Source: QGON01 sp963691905 (GTDB lineage Bacteria > Pseudomonadota > Gammaproteobacteria > Chromatiales > Chromatiaceae). From it: a stretch of 64,000 bases of DNA. This document shows positions 33,401 through 41,416 of the stretch, piece by piece. How positions within the stretch are numbered: the first letter of the stretch is position 1; each line of letters begins with the position of its first letter. A program made the position numbers and the translations under genes. The stretch covers positions 1,178,001-1,242,000 of the forward strand of contig OY829893.1 of NCBI GenBank assembly GCA_963691905.1, read 5' to 3'. The notes under the pieces were generated by a model. It had not been told where the DNA came from. It saw nothing but the letters and a program-made list of their open reading frames with translations, and searched no databases.

Positions 33401-34789
33401 TTACTTGTGTACGCCCAGTTTGTCACGCCATCCTGGGAAGATAGCATCTGCATCGTGCTCAAAAGATTCGAAGGCACGAGCGAACTCTTTGTGCTCTTTG
33501 GCGTACTCGATGGGGTCTGCACCCTCTTTCCAGCACTCGTAGGCCTGACGCAGGGAGATAGCACCAGCTGCGGGGCTGTCGATGTGGCCGTAAGAGCCAC
33601 CACCAGAGGTGTTGATGACGTTGCCGTGGCCCAGGTTTTCGAAGAAACCGGGCAGACGCAGTGCGTTCATGCCGCCGGAGATGATTGGGGTGGTGGGTTT
33701 CATGCCGTACCATTTCTGGTAGTAGACAGGTCCCTGACACTCATCACGCTCGATCATGTAAGCAATGATTTTGTCTTCAGGGCCACCTTCCATCTTGCCG
33801 TAGCCCATGGTGCCCACGTGGATACCGGAAGCACCCATCAGACGAGACATCTTGGCCAGGATGTAAGCGGTGTAACCACGCTTGGAAGAAGGAGAAGTAA
33901 CAGCACCGTGACCGGCACGATGATAGTGCAGGTACTGAGAAGGATAGTTCCGACGTGCGGTGGTTACCATGCCTGGGCCGCCAACGTATCCATCGACCAG
34001 GAAGGCCAGACGGGGAGCGTCTTCACCAAACAGCTCAAGACCGAAATCGGCACGAGCACACATCTCGTGGTGATCGTCAGCAGTGATGTTCATGGAGAAG
34101 ATCTTGGGCTCACCAGTCTCATCCTGTGCACGCTTCATGGCGTCGTGAACGAGAGGCAGAACCTTCTTCAGTGGGCAGAAAACCTGGTTGCCCTGGGGCT
34201 CGTCATTCTTGATGAAGTCACCACCCAGCCAGAACTGGTAAGCTGCATTGGCAAATGGCTCTGGGCGCAGGCCAAGCTTTGGCTTGATGATGGTACCGGC
34301 GATGTAACCGCCGTTCTCACGAGGACGGCCCAAGTGGTACCACAGGTCTGTGATATCTACGGAGGGGCCGTCGAACAGGCGCAGCATCTTCGGTGGGACG
34401 TAGAAGTCGAACATCTGAGACTGCTTGATGTCGCCCATGCCCTGGTTGTTACCGATTGCCAGAGTCAGGAAGGAGACGATCATGGCGCGGCCGTCGATTA
34501 CGTTACGATCGAACAGTTCGTTCGGGTACGCAATCTTCATGATCTCTTTGGCTTCGTCGATGGAGTAAACCAGCGCGTCTACACCCTTGGTGAAGTCATC
34601 AGTGGTCGAAACCTCTACGTTGGTACCGGTAGAAGACTCTGCCGCAAAGTGTGCAGCAGCTTCCAGGTAGCCGTAACCCTCTGCTGGGGTCATGGTATAG
34701 GCGACCAGCATGTGGTTGCCATCAGCAAGCAGTTTATCTTCGTCGAGAGTCAGGTCAGAGTAACGACCGGTTTGGTCTAATAACGCCAT
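33401..34789 (-). CDS. cbbM: Ribulose-1,5-bisphosphate carboxylase/oxygenase, form II
   Basis: CbbM fixes CO2 onto ribulose bisphosphate. The 462-residue sequence is form II: no small-subunit gene is present, and the catalytic blocks match R. rubrum with a +3 offset. KPKLG (Lys169/171), the carbamylated Lys194 with metal ligands Asp196/Glu197 in GGDFIKNDEP, HYHRAGHGAVTSPSSKRGY, and the phosphate loop NTSGGGSYGHID are all intact. AGGAG lies seven bases upstream of the ATG. Form II enzymes suit high CO2/low O2. The gene has its own terminator and a long AT-rich leader. It is separated from cbbQ and cbbO by two unrelated genes. Confidence 0.98.
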   Translation of the reverse strand: MALLDQTGRYSDLTLDEDKLLADGNHMLVAYTMTPAEGYGYLEAAAHFAAESSTGTNVEVSTTDDFTKGVDALVYSIDEAKEIMKIAYPNELFDRNVIDGRAMIVSFLTLAIGNNQGMGDIKQSQMFDFYVPPKMLRLFDGPSVDITDLWYHLGRPRENGGYIAGTIIKPKLGLRPEPFANAAYQFWLGGDFIKNDEPQGNQVFCPLKKVLPLVHDAMKRAQDETGEPKIFSMNITADDHHEMCARADFGLELFGEDAPRLAFLVDGYVGGPGMVTTARRNYPSQYLHYHRAGHGAVTSPSSKRGYTAYILAKMSRLMGASGIHVGTMGYGKMEGGPEDKIIAYMIERDECQGPVYYQKWYGMKPTTPIISGGMNALRLPGFFENLGHGNVINTSGGGSYGHIDSPAAGAISLRQAYECWKEGADPIEYAKEHKEFARAFESFEHDADAIFPGWRDKLGVHK

Positions 34790-34842
34790 TGTTCGCTCCT
34801 AAATGTTTCGAACGTGAAGAAACAGGATTTCCGGTGTTGTAG

Positions 34843-34938
34843 TCTCAATATTATTGAGAGCAACCCCGGAATGTGGAAGGCAATTTATAGTGGAATCATT
34901 CATAAGTGAAATCAGAAATATTAATCCGGATCATAAGT
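34843..34938 (-). promoter_or_regulatory. Candidate cbbM control region
   Basis: Upstream of cbbM are a perfect 15-base palindrome (CTCAATATTATTGAG, 34844-34858), a TATAAA -10-like box (34884-34889, read on the minus strand) without a good -35, and two TCATAAGT direct repeats (34900 and 34931) 31 bases apart, about three helical turns. This is the layout expected of an activator-dependent promoter, with the repeats as candidate CbbR sites and the palindrome within the leader. It is a prediction. Confidence 0.35.
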
Positions 34939-35003
34939 AAATGTTTATGCACTGATCGGCAGACGAATTTCCGCCTGATGTGGCGACAGTAAACGAACAG
35001 GAT

Positions 35004-36353
35004 TCAGCCGGCAATCACGACCCGGTTGCGCCCGGCTCTCTTTGCCTGGTGCAAACTTCGGTCTGCCAAGGAGAAAAGGGTGTTGGGTGCGGATTTCTCT
35101 GCGGCTGGTGTGTAACTTCCGCCGATGCTGATGGTGATTTCGACCAGTCCCCGGGTTGTGAAATGATCGGTTTCGATGAAACTCTCCCGCAATCGTTCGG
35201 CAGCCGTTGTCAGTTCTTTCCTGTTGTCGACGGCAACCAGAGCTGCAAACTCCTCCCCACCCCAGCGGTAGATGTTGTCTGCTGTGCGCAGGACTTCGAC
35301 GATTCTGCGGGCTGTTCCCTGGATAACCTCGTCGCCGACTGCGTGGCCGTAGCGGTCGTTGATGTTCTTGAATTTGTCGATATCGATAAAGAGCAGTCCA
35401 AGCCCCTCCTTGGAGCGTTTGGCATGGGCCACCCGCTTTTCGAGATCCCGTTCGAAGAGACGGCGGTTGCCGAGATGGGTGAGGCTGTCTTCGGCGGCCA
35501 GCTGCCGCAACTGGCAGTCGATGCGGTGACCTAGAACGCTGATGATATCCTCCGAGGCGGCCTCCATATCCATCAGGTAGTCAGCGATGTTGAAGGGGCG
35601 CTTGGCTTTAGCTTCGTTCAGGATGTGAACCCCCAGTCGATGCAGACGTTCGTGAGCAGCCAGGAATGCGTCCTGATCATCTTTCGGAATCTGATCGATG
35701 CCACCTGTTTGCAGCCACTTGCCCAGGGCGCAGGTGTCAGAGGTCATGGGCAGTTTCTCATTGTCCAGTGGTTCGCCCAGTGCCAGTGCGTAGGCACGCA
35801 GTTTCCATTGGTAGTGGTCGATGTAGGCCTTTTTCAGGCCACTTGGGGAGATGTCGCCATGGTCCGTAGAGCAGGGCTGCTGTATTCTGGCCAGATCAAA
35901 CTCAGCGACCCGGCGTAACCGGTCGAGAGTATGAGCCAGATGAAAGACCATCGACTGTACGGATTGGGTGAGGTCGATGACGCGGCAGAGGGCTTTTGCC
36001 AGGTCTGTCAGGCCCTGTTTCTGGGCGATATCGATAAACAGATGTCTCAAGGTGCCCTGTGCGGCCAGCGCGTGCTCAGAACTCATGCCGTTTTTATGCC
36101 AGTGAATCGCCTGGTTGTATTGTATTGAGCAGAATGTTTCATCATAGCTGCCGCCGATATAGGATTCGCAGACGCCGTCCAGCAAAGGGTCGCCATTTTT
36201 CTCTGTCCAGCCGAGGCGCTCCCTGAACCAGTTGTAATAGTCCACGCGACAGTGGTCGAGAGAGGCGCGAAGGTTGTGTTGGTGTGATTTTATTAGCCGG
36301 CAGTCGCTGTCCGACAGGCCAATGGTGATACGCAGTTTTTCGGCATGATTCAT
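35004..36353 (-). CDS. Diguanylate cyclase with CZB zinc-sensor domain
   Basis: From this ATG (an upstream extension of 56 residues is open but without start support) the protein is 449 residues. The N-terminal ~160 residues are helical and of unclear family. Residues ~170-285 form a CZB domain, with likely zinc ligands His180 (AYIDHYQWK), Cys208 (TCALGKWL) and His234/His238 (AHERLH), the same 3His-1Cys set as E. coli DgcZ, where zinc inhibits the cyclase. The GGDEF domain follows, with an intact GGEEF at 365-369. It likely makes c-di-GMP under zinc or redox (Cys) control. It is divergent from cbbR. Confidence 0.86.
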   Translation of the reverse strand: MNHAEKLRITIGLSDSDCRLIKSHQHNLRASLDHCRVDYYNWFRERLGWTEKNGDPLLDGVCESYIGGSYDETFCSIQYNQAIHWHKNGMSSEHALAAQGTLRHLFIDIAQKQGLTDLAKALCRVIDLTQSVQSMVFHLAHTLDRLRRVAEFDLARIQQPCSTDHGDISPSGLKKAYIDHYQWKLRAYALALGEPLDNEKLPMTSDTCALGKWLQTGGIDQIPKDDQDAFLAAHERLHRLGVHILNEAKAKRPFNIADYLMDMEAASEDIISVLGHRIDCQLRQLAAEDSLTHLGNRRLFERDLEKRVAHAKRSKEGLGLLFIDIDKFKNINDRYGHAVGDEVIQGTARRIVEVLRTADNIYRWGGEEFAALVAVDNRKELTTAAERLRESFIETDHFTTRGLVEITISIGGSYTPAAEKSAPNTLFSLADRSLHQAKRAGRNRVVIAG

Positions 36354-36525
36354 GGTGGGCGTAGGTTCATGGCGTTGGATGAGGCCTCGGTTACCTAAGG
36401 AGTATAGGTGATAAATTGCTGTGACTCGCGCGATACCGTGGCTTAACACCCCGTAAACTATGAAGAATGGGATGGGTTTGCTTTGTGGTTGTGGCAGGCG
36501 GCTTATAAATAGATGAGACATTATT

Positions 36526-37434
36526 ATGCATGTGACGCTTAGACAGTTGTCTGTCTTCGGAGCGGTTGCCAGACGATTGAGTTACACACGGGCGGCGGAT
36601 GAATTGCATCTCAGTCAGCCTGCGGTATCGATGCAGGTGAAGCAGTTGGAGGAGACGGTCGGACTGCGGTTGTTTGAGCAGACAGGAAAAAAAATCCAGC
36701 TTACCGATGCTGGACGGGAGGTCTATCAATACACCCGCGCCATCTTTGGAATGTTCGAAGAGATGGAGGAGGTGCTTGCGGCGCTGAAAGGTGTTGATAC
36801 CGGGCAACTCGACATTGCAGTCGCCAGTACCGTCAACTACTTTGCGCCGCGGCTTCTGGCGGCCTTTCATCAGCGCTATCCGGGCATAGATCTGCGTCTG
36901 GACGTGACCAATCGAAAGCAGCTTATGGCTTTGCTGGAGGCCAATGAGACCGACATCGTGTTGATGGGACATCCTCCTGAGAAGCTGGAGCTTGAATCAG
37001 AAGCGTTCATGGAAAACCCTCTGGTGGTAATAGCCCCACCAGGTCATCCTCTGGATGGGATGCCGGGGATTCCCCTCTCCCGCCTTCAGGATGAGACCTT
37101 CGTTATGCGAGAGAGCGGTTCCGGCACCCGTCTTGCGATGGAACGATTCTTCAAGGAGCATGGTCTCGAACTCAAGAGCGGCATGCAGATGACCCGCAAC
37201 GAGGCGATCAAACAGGCGGTGCGGGCAGGCATGGGACTCAGTGTGGCTTCAGAGCACACTATCGAACTCGAAGTGGAGACGGGGCGTTTGGTGATCCTCG
37301 ATGTCGAACAATTTCCGATTCGGCGCAAGTGGTATATGGTCCATCGGAAAGGCAAACGGTTGTCGCCTGCGGCCGTTGCCTTCCGGGATTTCGTCCTGGC
37401 TGAGGCAAAAAACATACGTCGTGAGGCAGTGTGA
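36526..37434 (+). CDS. cbbR: LysR-family regulator, probably CbbR
   Basis: The 302-residue protein has an N-terminal winged-helix domain (LRQLSVFGAVARRLSYTRAADELHLSQPAVSMQVKQLE) and a periplasmic-binding-like effector domain. The first 60 residues match CbbR closely (LSYTRAA-x-x-LHLSQPAVS). CbbR activates Calvin-cycle genes and responds to NADPH, ATP or sugar phosphates. The pairing with form II RuBisCO 2 kb away and prk 4 kb away supports the name. Unlike the usual arrangement it is not divergent from cbbM but from the CZB cyclase, so it would act on cbbM at a distance. Confidence 0.85.
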   Translation: MHVTLRQLSVFGAVARRLSYTRAADELHLSQPAVSMQVKQLEETVGLRLFEQTGKKIQLTDAGREVYQYTRAIFGMFEEMEEVLAALKGVDTGQLDIAVASTVNYFAPRLLAAFHQRYPGIDLRLDVTNRKQLMALLEANETDIVLMGHPPEKLELESEAFMENPLVVIAPPGHPLDGMPGIPLSRLQDETFVMRESGSGTRLAMERFFKEHGLELKSGMQMTRNEAIKQAVRAGMGLSVASEHTIELEVETGRLVILDVEQFPIRRKWYMVHRKGKRLSPAAVAFRDFVLAEAKNIRREAV

Positions 37435-37560
37435 AATGCGCCTTGGCCCATGATGCGTTAAACTAACCAGTCACACTATCATTCCAAATCGTAGGGTTGG
37501 CAGTCGGTTGCGTCCTGATGGGGTTTGATCTGAACAGCTACCTTTTGGAATTGGCGCTAA

Positions 37561-39486
37561 ATGTCTGAAATTGAAAACCAGCAAACAGGCGACGCTGCCC
37601 CCTCCGGCGGCTACGGCTTGCTGGAACAGGTCGATCTGCCTGCGAACCTGAGATGTTTAGAGTCCACCCAATTGCCGCAACTGGCAACCGAACTGCGTCG
37701 GTTTCTGATTGAAACTGTCTCCCAGACAGGTGGCCATCTGGCTGCGGGACTGGGCGTGGTGGAGCTGACCATCGCGCTGCACTATGTGTTTGATACCCCA
37801 ACAGATCGGTTGATCTGGGATGTTGGGCATCAGGCCTATCCCCATAAGATTCTTACCGGACGCCGTGAGCGCATGCACACTCTGCGCCAGAAAGGTGGTC
37901 TATCCGGTTTTCCCAAACGTACCGAGAGCGAATTTGACGTCTTCGGCACAGGGCATTCGAGTACCTCTATCGGCGCCGCTCTTGGGATGGCGGTTGCGGC
38001 GAAGCAGAGGGGTGAGTCCCGTAAAATCGTCGCAGTGATCGGGGACAGCGCGATGCAGGCGGGGATGGCCTTTGAAGCACTGAATCACGCGGGTGCCCTG
38101 GATCAGGATCTGCTGGTGGTGCTCAACGACAACGACATGTCGATCTCCAAACCGGTTGGTGCCTTCAGTAACCATCTGGCACGCCTGCTCTCCGGGAACT
38201 TTTATACTCGGGTGCGCGAGGGTGGAAAGTCTGCGCTCAGCCATTTGCCACCGCAATTGGGTGAATTGATGGGGAAATGGGAAGAGCATATGAAGGGCAT
38301 GGTGATGCCTGGCACGCTCTTTGAAGAGATGGGTTTCAACTACATTGGTCCAATCGATGGCCATGATTTGGAAACCCTGGTTAAGACCCTGCGCAATATG
38401 CGCAAGATGTCCGGACCGCGGTTGCTGCATGTGGTAACCCAGAAGGGACGCGGCTTTAAACCCGCTGAACAGGATCCCTGCTTCTATCATGGGGTAACGC
38501 CTTTCAATCCCGCCACCGGTGTGATGCAAAAAAAAGCAGGTGGATCGACCTATACCCAGATCTTCGGCGACTGGATTTGTCACGCGGCGGCGGAAGATGA
38601 CAAGCTGGTGGCCATCACCCCCGCGATGTGTGAAGGCTCTGGCCTGGTTGAGTTCTCCCAACGGTTTCCCAAGCGCTATTTCGATGTCGGTATTGCGGAA
38701 CAGCATGCCCTGACCTTCGCTGCCGGTCTGGCCTGCGAGGGAGTGAAGCCGGTGGTTGCCATCTACTCCTCCTTTTTACAGCGAGCCTACGATCAGTTAC
38801 TGCACGACATTGCCCTGCAGAATCTCGATGTCACGTTTGCGGTGGATCGTGCCGGACAGGTGGGCGCGGATGGCGCGACCCATGCCGGCAGCCTTGATCT
38901 GAGCTTCGTCCGGGTAGTGCCGAATATGGTGGTTATGACCCCGGCAGACGAAGATGAGAGCAGCAGGATGCTGCAGACCGCCTACGAATACGTGGGGCCG
39001 GCGATGGTTCGTTATCCCCGGGGAAGCGGCCCGGGCGTAGCCGTCACTCGTCCTGTTCACCCTATACCGCTGGGTAAGGGTGAGATTCGGAGGAATGGGC
39101 GGCGGGTCGCCCTGCTGGCCTTTGGTTCCCTGTTGGCGCCGGCGCTGGAGGTGGCGGAGTCCCTGGATGCCACGGTTGCCAATATGCGCTTCGTGAAGCC
39201 GCTGGATGAGGCGCTGATTCTTGATTTGGCCTCGCGGCATGAGATTCTGGTGACTCTGGAAGAGAACCTGGTTCAGGGTGGCGCCGGTTCGGCGGTCAAC
39301 GAGTATCTGGCCAGTGTTGGACATAAGGTGCGGGTGATGAATCTTGGTCTGCCGGATCGATATATCCATCATGCTAGCCACCAGGAACAACTCAGCGAAT
39401 GTGGTCTGGATGTGGCGGGGATTCTGGCGTCGGTGAATCAGGCGTTGCAGGAGAATCCGCTGAAAGCAGTGAAATCGTCTGCCTGA
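37561..39486 (+). CDS. dxs: 1-Deoxy-D-xylulose-5-phosphate synthase
   Basis: Dxs joins pyruvate and glyceraldehyde-3-phosphate with thiamine diphosphate, the first step of the non-mevalonate isoprenoid pathway (also for ubiquinone and thiamine or pyridoxal supply). The 641-residue sequence has FLIETVSQTGGHLAAGLGVVELTIAL, the WDVGHQAYPHKILTGR start, the TPP motif VIGDSAMQAGMAFEALNHAG, and the C-terminal half (AIYSSFLQRAYDQLLHDIAL, VDRAGQVGADGATHAG). Full length for the family. It follows cbbR by 126 bases and is close-packed with gloB (15 bases). Confidence 0.97.
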   Translation: MSEIENQQTGDAAPSGGYGLLEQVDLPANLRCLESTQLPQLATELRRFLIETVSQTGGHLAAGLGVVELTIALHYVFDTPTDRLIWDVGHQAYPHKILTGRRERMHTLRQKGGLSGFPKRTESEFDVFGTGHSSTSIGAALGMAVAAKQRGESRKIVAVIGDSAMQAGMAFEALNHAGALDQDLLVVLNDNDMSISKPVGAFSNHLARLLSGNFYTRVREGGKSALSHLPPQLGELMGKWEEHMKGMVMPGTLFEEMGFNYIGPIDGHDLETLVKTLRNMRKMSGPRLLHVVTQKGRGFKPAEQDPCFYHGVTPFNPATGVMQKKAGGSTYTQIFGDWICHAAAEDDKLVAITPAMCEGSGLVEFSQRFPKRYFDVGIAEQHALTFAAGLACEGVKPVVAIYSSFLQRAYDQLLHDIALQNLDVTFAVDRAGQVGADGATHAGSLDLSFVRVVPNMVVMTPADEDESSRMLQTAYEYVGPAMVRYPRGSGPGVAVTRPVHPIPLGKGEIRRNGRRVALLAFGSLLAPALEVAESLDATVANMRFVKPLDEALILDLASRHEILVTLEENLVQGGAGSAVNEYLASVGHKVRVMNLGLPDRYIHHASHQEQLSECGLDVAGILASVNQALQENPLKAVKSSA

Positions 39487-39501
39487 CACCGGCCTGCCTC
39501 C

Positions 39502-40281
39502 ATGTTCGATGTCACCCCGATCCCCAGTTTCGCTGACAACTATATCTGGCTGATAACCGAGCCGGACGCCTCCCTTGCGGTTGTGGTGGATCCCGGAGAA
39601 ATGAGACCGGTGGCGGCATATCTGGAACAGGCATCCCTGGAACTGGGTGCAATTATGGTGACTCACCACCACTCAGATCATGTCGGTGGAATTTCTGGCC
39701 TGCTGCAGCGGTTTCCGGACATCGAGATATTCGGCCCTGCAAAGGAGCCGATACGCGGCGTGAACCGGCGGGTATCCGAGGGTGATCGGATTGAACTGCC
39801 GGGCATGACGACGAGGTTCAAGGTGCTTGATACCCCCGGTCATACCGCCGGTCACGTCTCCTATCTTGGTGAAAACGCCCTGTTTTGCGGCGATACGCTC
39901 TTCGCTGCCGGATGCGGGAGAGTCTTTGATGGTACGCACGTGGCGCTGGCTGCATCACTGCTGCGTTTTGCCGGCCTGCCTGCGGAGACCCAGATCTACT
40001 GCGCCCATGAGTACACGCTGGATAACCTGGGTTTTGCTGCCTGGGTGGAACCGGAGAGCGAGGCGATCAAATTGCGTTTGCTGGCAGACCGGGCCAGCCG
40101 GGAGTCGGGCAGGCCGACGCTACCCTCATCGTTGGCTGGCGAGCTGGCCACCAACCCCTTCTTGCGTACAGGTGTGAGGGATGTGATAAATGCCGCTGAA
40201 GGTTACGCCGGAAAAAAACTTAGCGGTGATGAAGCGGTCTTTACCGCGCTGCGAAACTGGAAAGACAGGGAATACGACTAG
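39502..40281 (+). CDS. gloB: Hydroxyacylglutathione hydrolase (glyoxalase II)
   Basis: GloB hydrolyses S-lactoylglutathione to D-lactate and glutathione, detoxifying methylglyoxal. The 259-residue sequence starts PIPSFADNYIWLI, has the binuclear zinc motif THHHSDHVGG (HxHxDH), and further ligands in TPGHTAGHVSYL, FCGDTLFAAGCGR and YCAHEYTLDNLGFA. It follows dxs by 15 bases, so the two are probably one operon, ending at a strong terminator shared with prk. Confidence 0.95.
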   Translation: MFDVTPIPSFADNYIWLITEPDASLAVVVDPGEMRPVAAYLEQASLELGAIMVTHHHSDHVGGISGLLQRFPDIEIFGPAKEPIRGVNRRVSEGDRIELPGMTTRFKVLDTPGHTAGHVSYLGENALFCGDTLFAAGCGRVFDGTHVALAASLLRFAGLPAETQIYCAHEYTLDNLGFAAWVEPESEAIKLRLLADRASRESGRPTLPSSLAGELATNPFLRTGVRDVINAAEGYAGKKLSGDEAVFTALRNWKDREYD

Positions 40282-40305
40282 CTGCCAGGAGGGTCATTGA
40301 CGGCC

Positions 40306-40346
40306 AAAAAAAACCGCGGCGACCATAAGGCCGCCGCGGTTTTTTC
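40306..40346. terminator. Bidirectional terminator between gloB and prk
   Basis: ACCGCGGCG and CGCCGCGGT form a strong stem with A-run on the left and T-run on the right, placed between two converging genes, so it works for both. Confidence 0.93.
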
Positions 40347-40363
40347 CAAGGCAGGCGCTGGAT

Positions 40364-41230
40364 CTAACGCGCATCCATCATCTGTTCGATGATGGGTTGC
40401 AGGATGATCTCCATGGCGAATCCCATCTTGCCGCCGGGCACCACGATGCTGTTGCGGCGTGACATGAAAGAGCCGTCGACCATGGAGAGCAGATAGGGGA
40501 AGTCGGTACCGAACTTCTTCGTATCCTTGAAACGGATGACCACGAAACTCTCGTCAGGCGTCGGGATGTCACGGGCGATGAACGGGTTGGAGGTGTCAAC
40601 CGTGGGTACGCGCTGGAAGTTGATGTCCGTGCGTGAGAACTGCGGGGTGATGTGGTTGATGTAGTCGGGCATGCGCCGCATGATGGTGTCAACGATGGCC
40701 TCCTCACTATAACCACGCTCGGCGTTGTCGCGGAAGATCTTCTGGATCCACTCCAGGTTGACGATGGGTACTACACCCACGCCCAGGTCCACGTGCTGGG
40801 AGACGTCGTCTTCACCGTTTACTGCCAGTCCGTGCAGGCCTTCGTAAAACAGCAGGTCAGTCCCCTCCGGAATCGTCTCCCAGGGGGTGAACTCGCCAGG
40901 CTTCTTGTCAACGCCAAGACGGGTGTTGTGTTCGGTGGCCTCACCTTCAGAGTGCAGGTAGTAGCGCTTCTGACCGGAGCCGGTCTCACCGTATGTCTTG
41001 AACAGCTCTGCGATCTTGTCGAAACGGTTTGCTTCGGGGCCGAAATGGGACATGCCGCCAGCCATCCTCTTGCGCATCTCGACGCGGTCATAGCGGTGGA
41101 AGCTGTCGCCCTCGACTATGGCGGGGGTGAAGCCGTCGCGGAAGAAGATGTGCTCCAAGGCAAGCTTGACGGTAGTGGTGCCGGCACCGGAAGAACCGGT
41201 AACTGCTACGATTGGGTGTTTCTTAGACAT
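40364..41230 (-). CDS. prk: Phosphoribulokinase
   Basis: Prk phosphorylates ribulose-5-phosphate to make the RuBisCO substrate, completing the Calvin cycle with CbbM. The 288-residue sequence is the proteobacterial type: P-loop GSSGAGTTTVKLAL (residues 12-25), then VEGDSFHRYDRVEMRKRM, FYEGLHGLAVN and the VVPIVNLEWIQKIFRD block. GGGGAG lies before the ATG. It stands apart from cbbM (5.5 kb) and is followed in the other direction by nhaD, which reads in the same direction from upstream with a terminator between. Confidence 0.96.
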   Translation of the reverse strand: MSKKHPIVAVTGSSGAGTTTVKLALEHIFFRDGFTPAIVEGDSFHRYDRVEMRKRMAGGMSHFGPEANRFDKIAELFKTYGETGSGQKRYYLHSEGEATEHNTRLGVDKKPGEFTPWETIPEGTDLLFYEGLHGLAVNGEDDVSQHVDLGVGVVPIVNLEWIQKIFRDNAERGYSEEAIVDTIMRRMPDYINHITPQFSRTDINFQRVPTVDTSNPFIARDIPTPDESFVVIRFKDTKKFGTDFPYLLSMVDGSFMSRRNSIVVPGGKMGFAMEIILQPIIEQMMDAR

Positions 41231-41380
41231 GAATTACTCCCCTATGCAATCGTTTTGACTTGGCCGGAAACTGTCCCAAAAGGGTGGGTTACGTTTCAGG
41301 TTCCAGCAAGACATGAATTCTGAGTGGGGCCAACTATACCACGGAGAATGGGTAATTCCACCGGGGCGGAAGGGATAGGT

Positions 41381-41407
41381 AAAAGGCCCACCCGTTGGTG
41401 GGCCTTT
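41381..41407 (-). terminator. Intrinsic terminator of nhaD
   Basis: AAAGGCCCACC and GGTGGGCCTTT form an 11-base stem with a four-base loop; on the nhaD strand it is followed by TTTT. It separates nhaD from prk. Confidence 0.9.
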
Positions 41408-41416
41408 AGAGTTGAA

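Noticed and set aside
33061..33603. N-terminal extension of the C_GCAxxG_C_C frame through the heptamer repeat and into cbbM
   Set aside because: It would consist of a seven-residue tandem repeat and then antisense RuBisCO sequence, so it is not protein.
33383..34780. A 465-codon plus-strand frame opposite cbbM
   Set aside because: It is the shadow of the highly conserved RuBisCO gene, whose codon bias keeps the other strand open.
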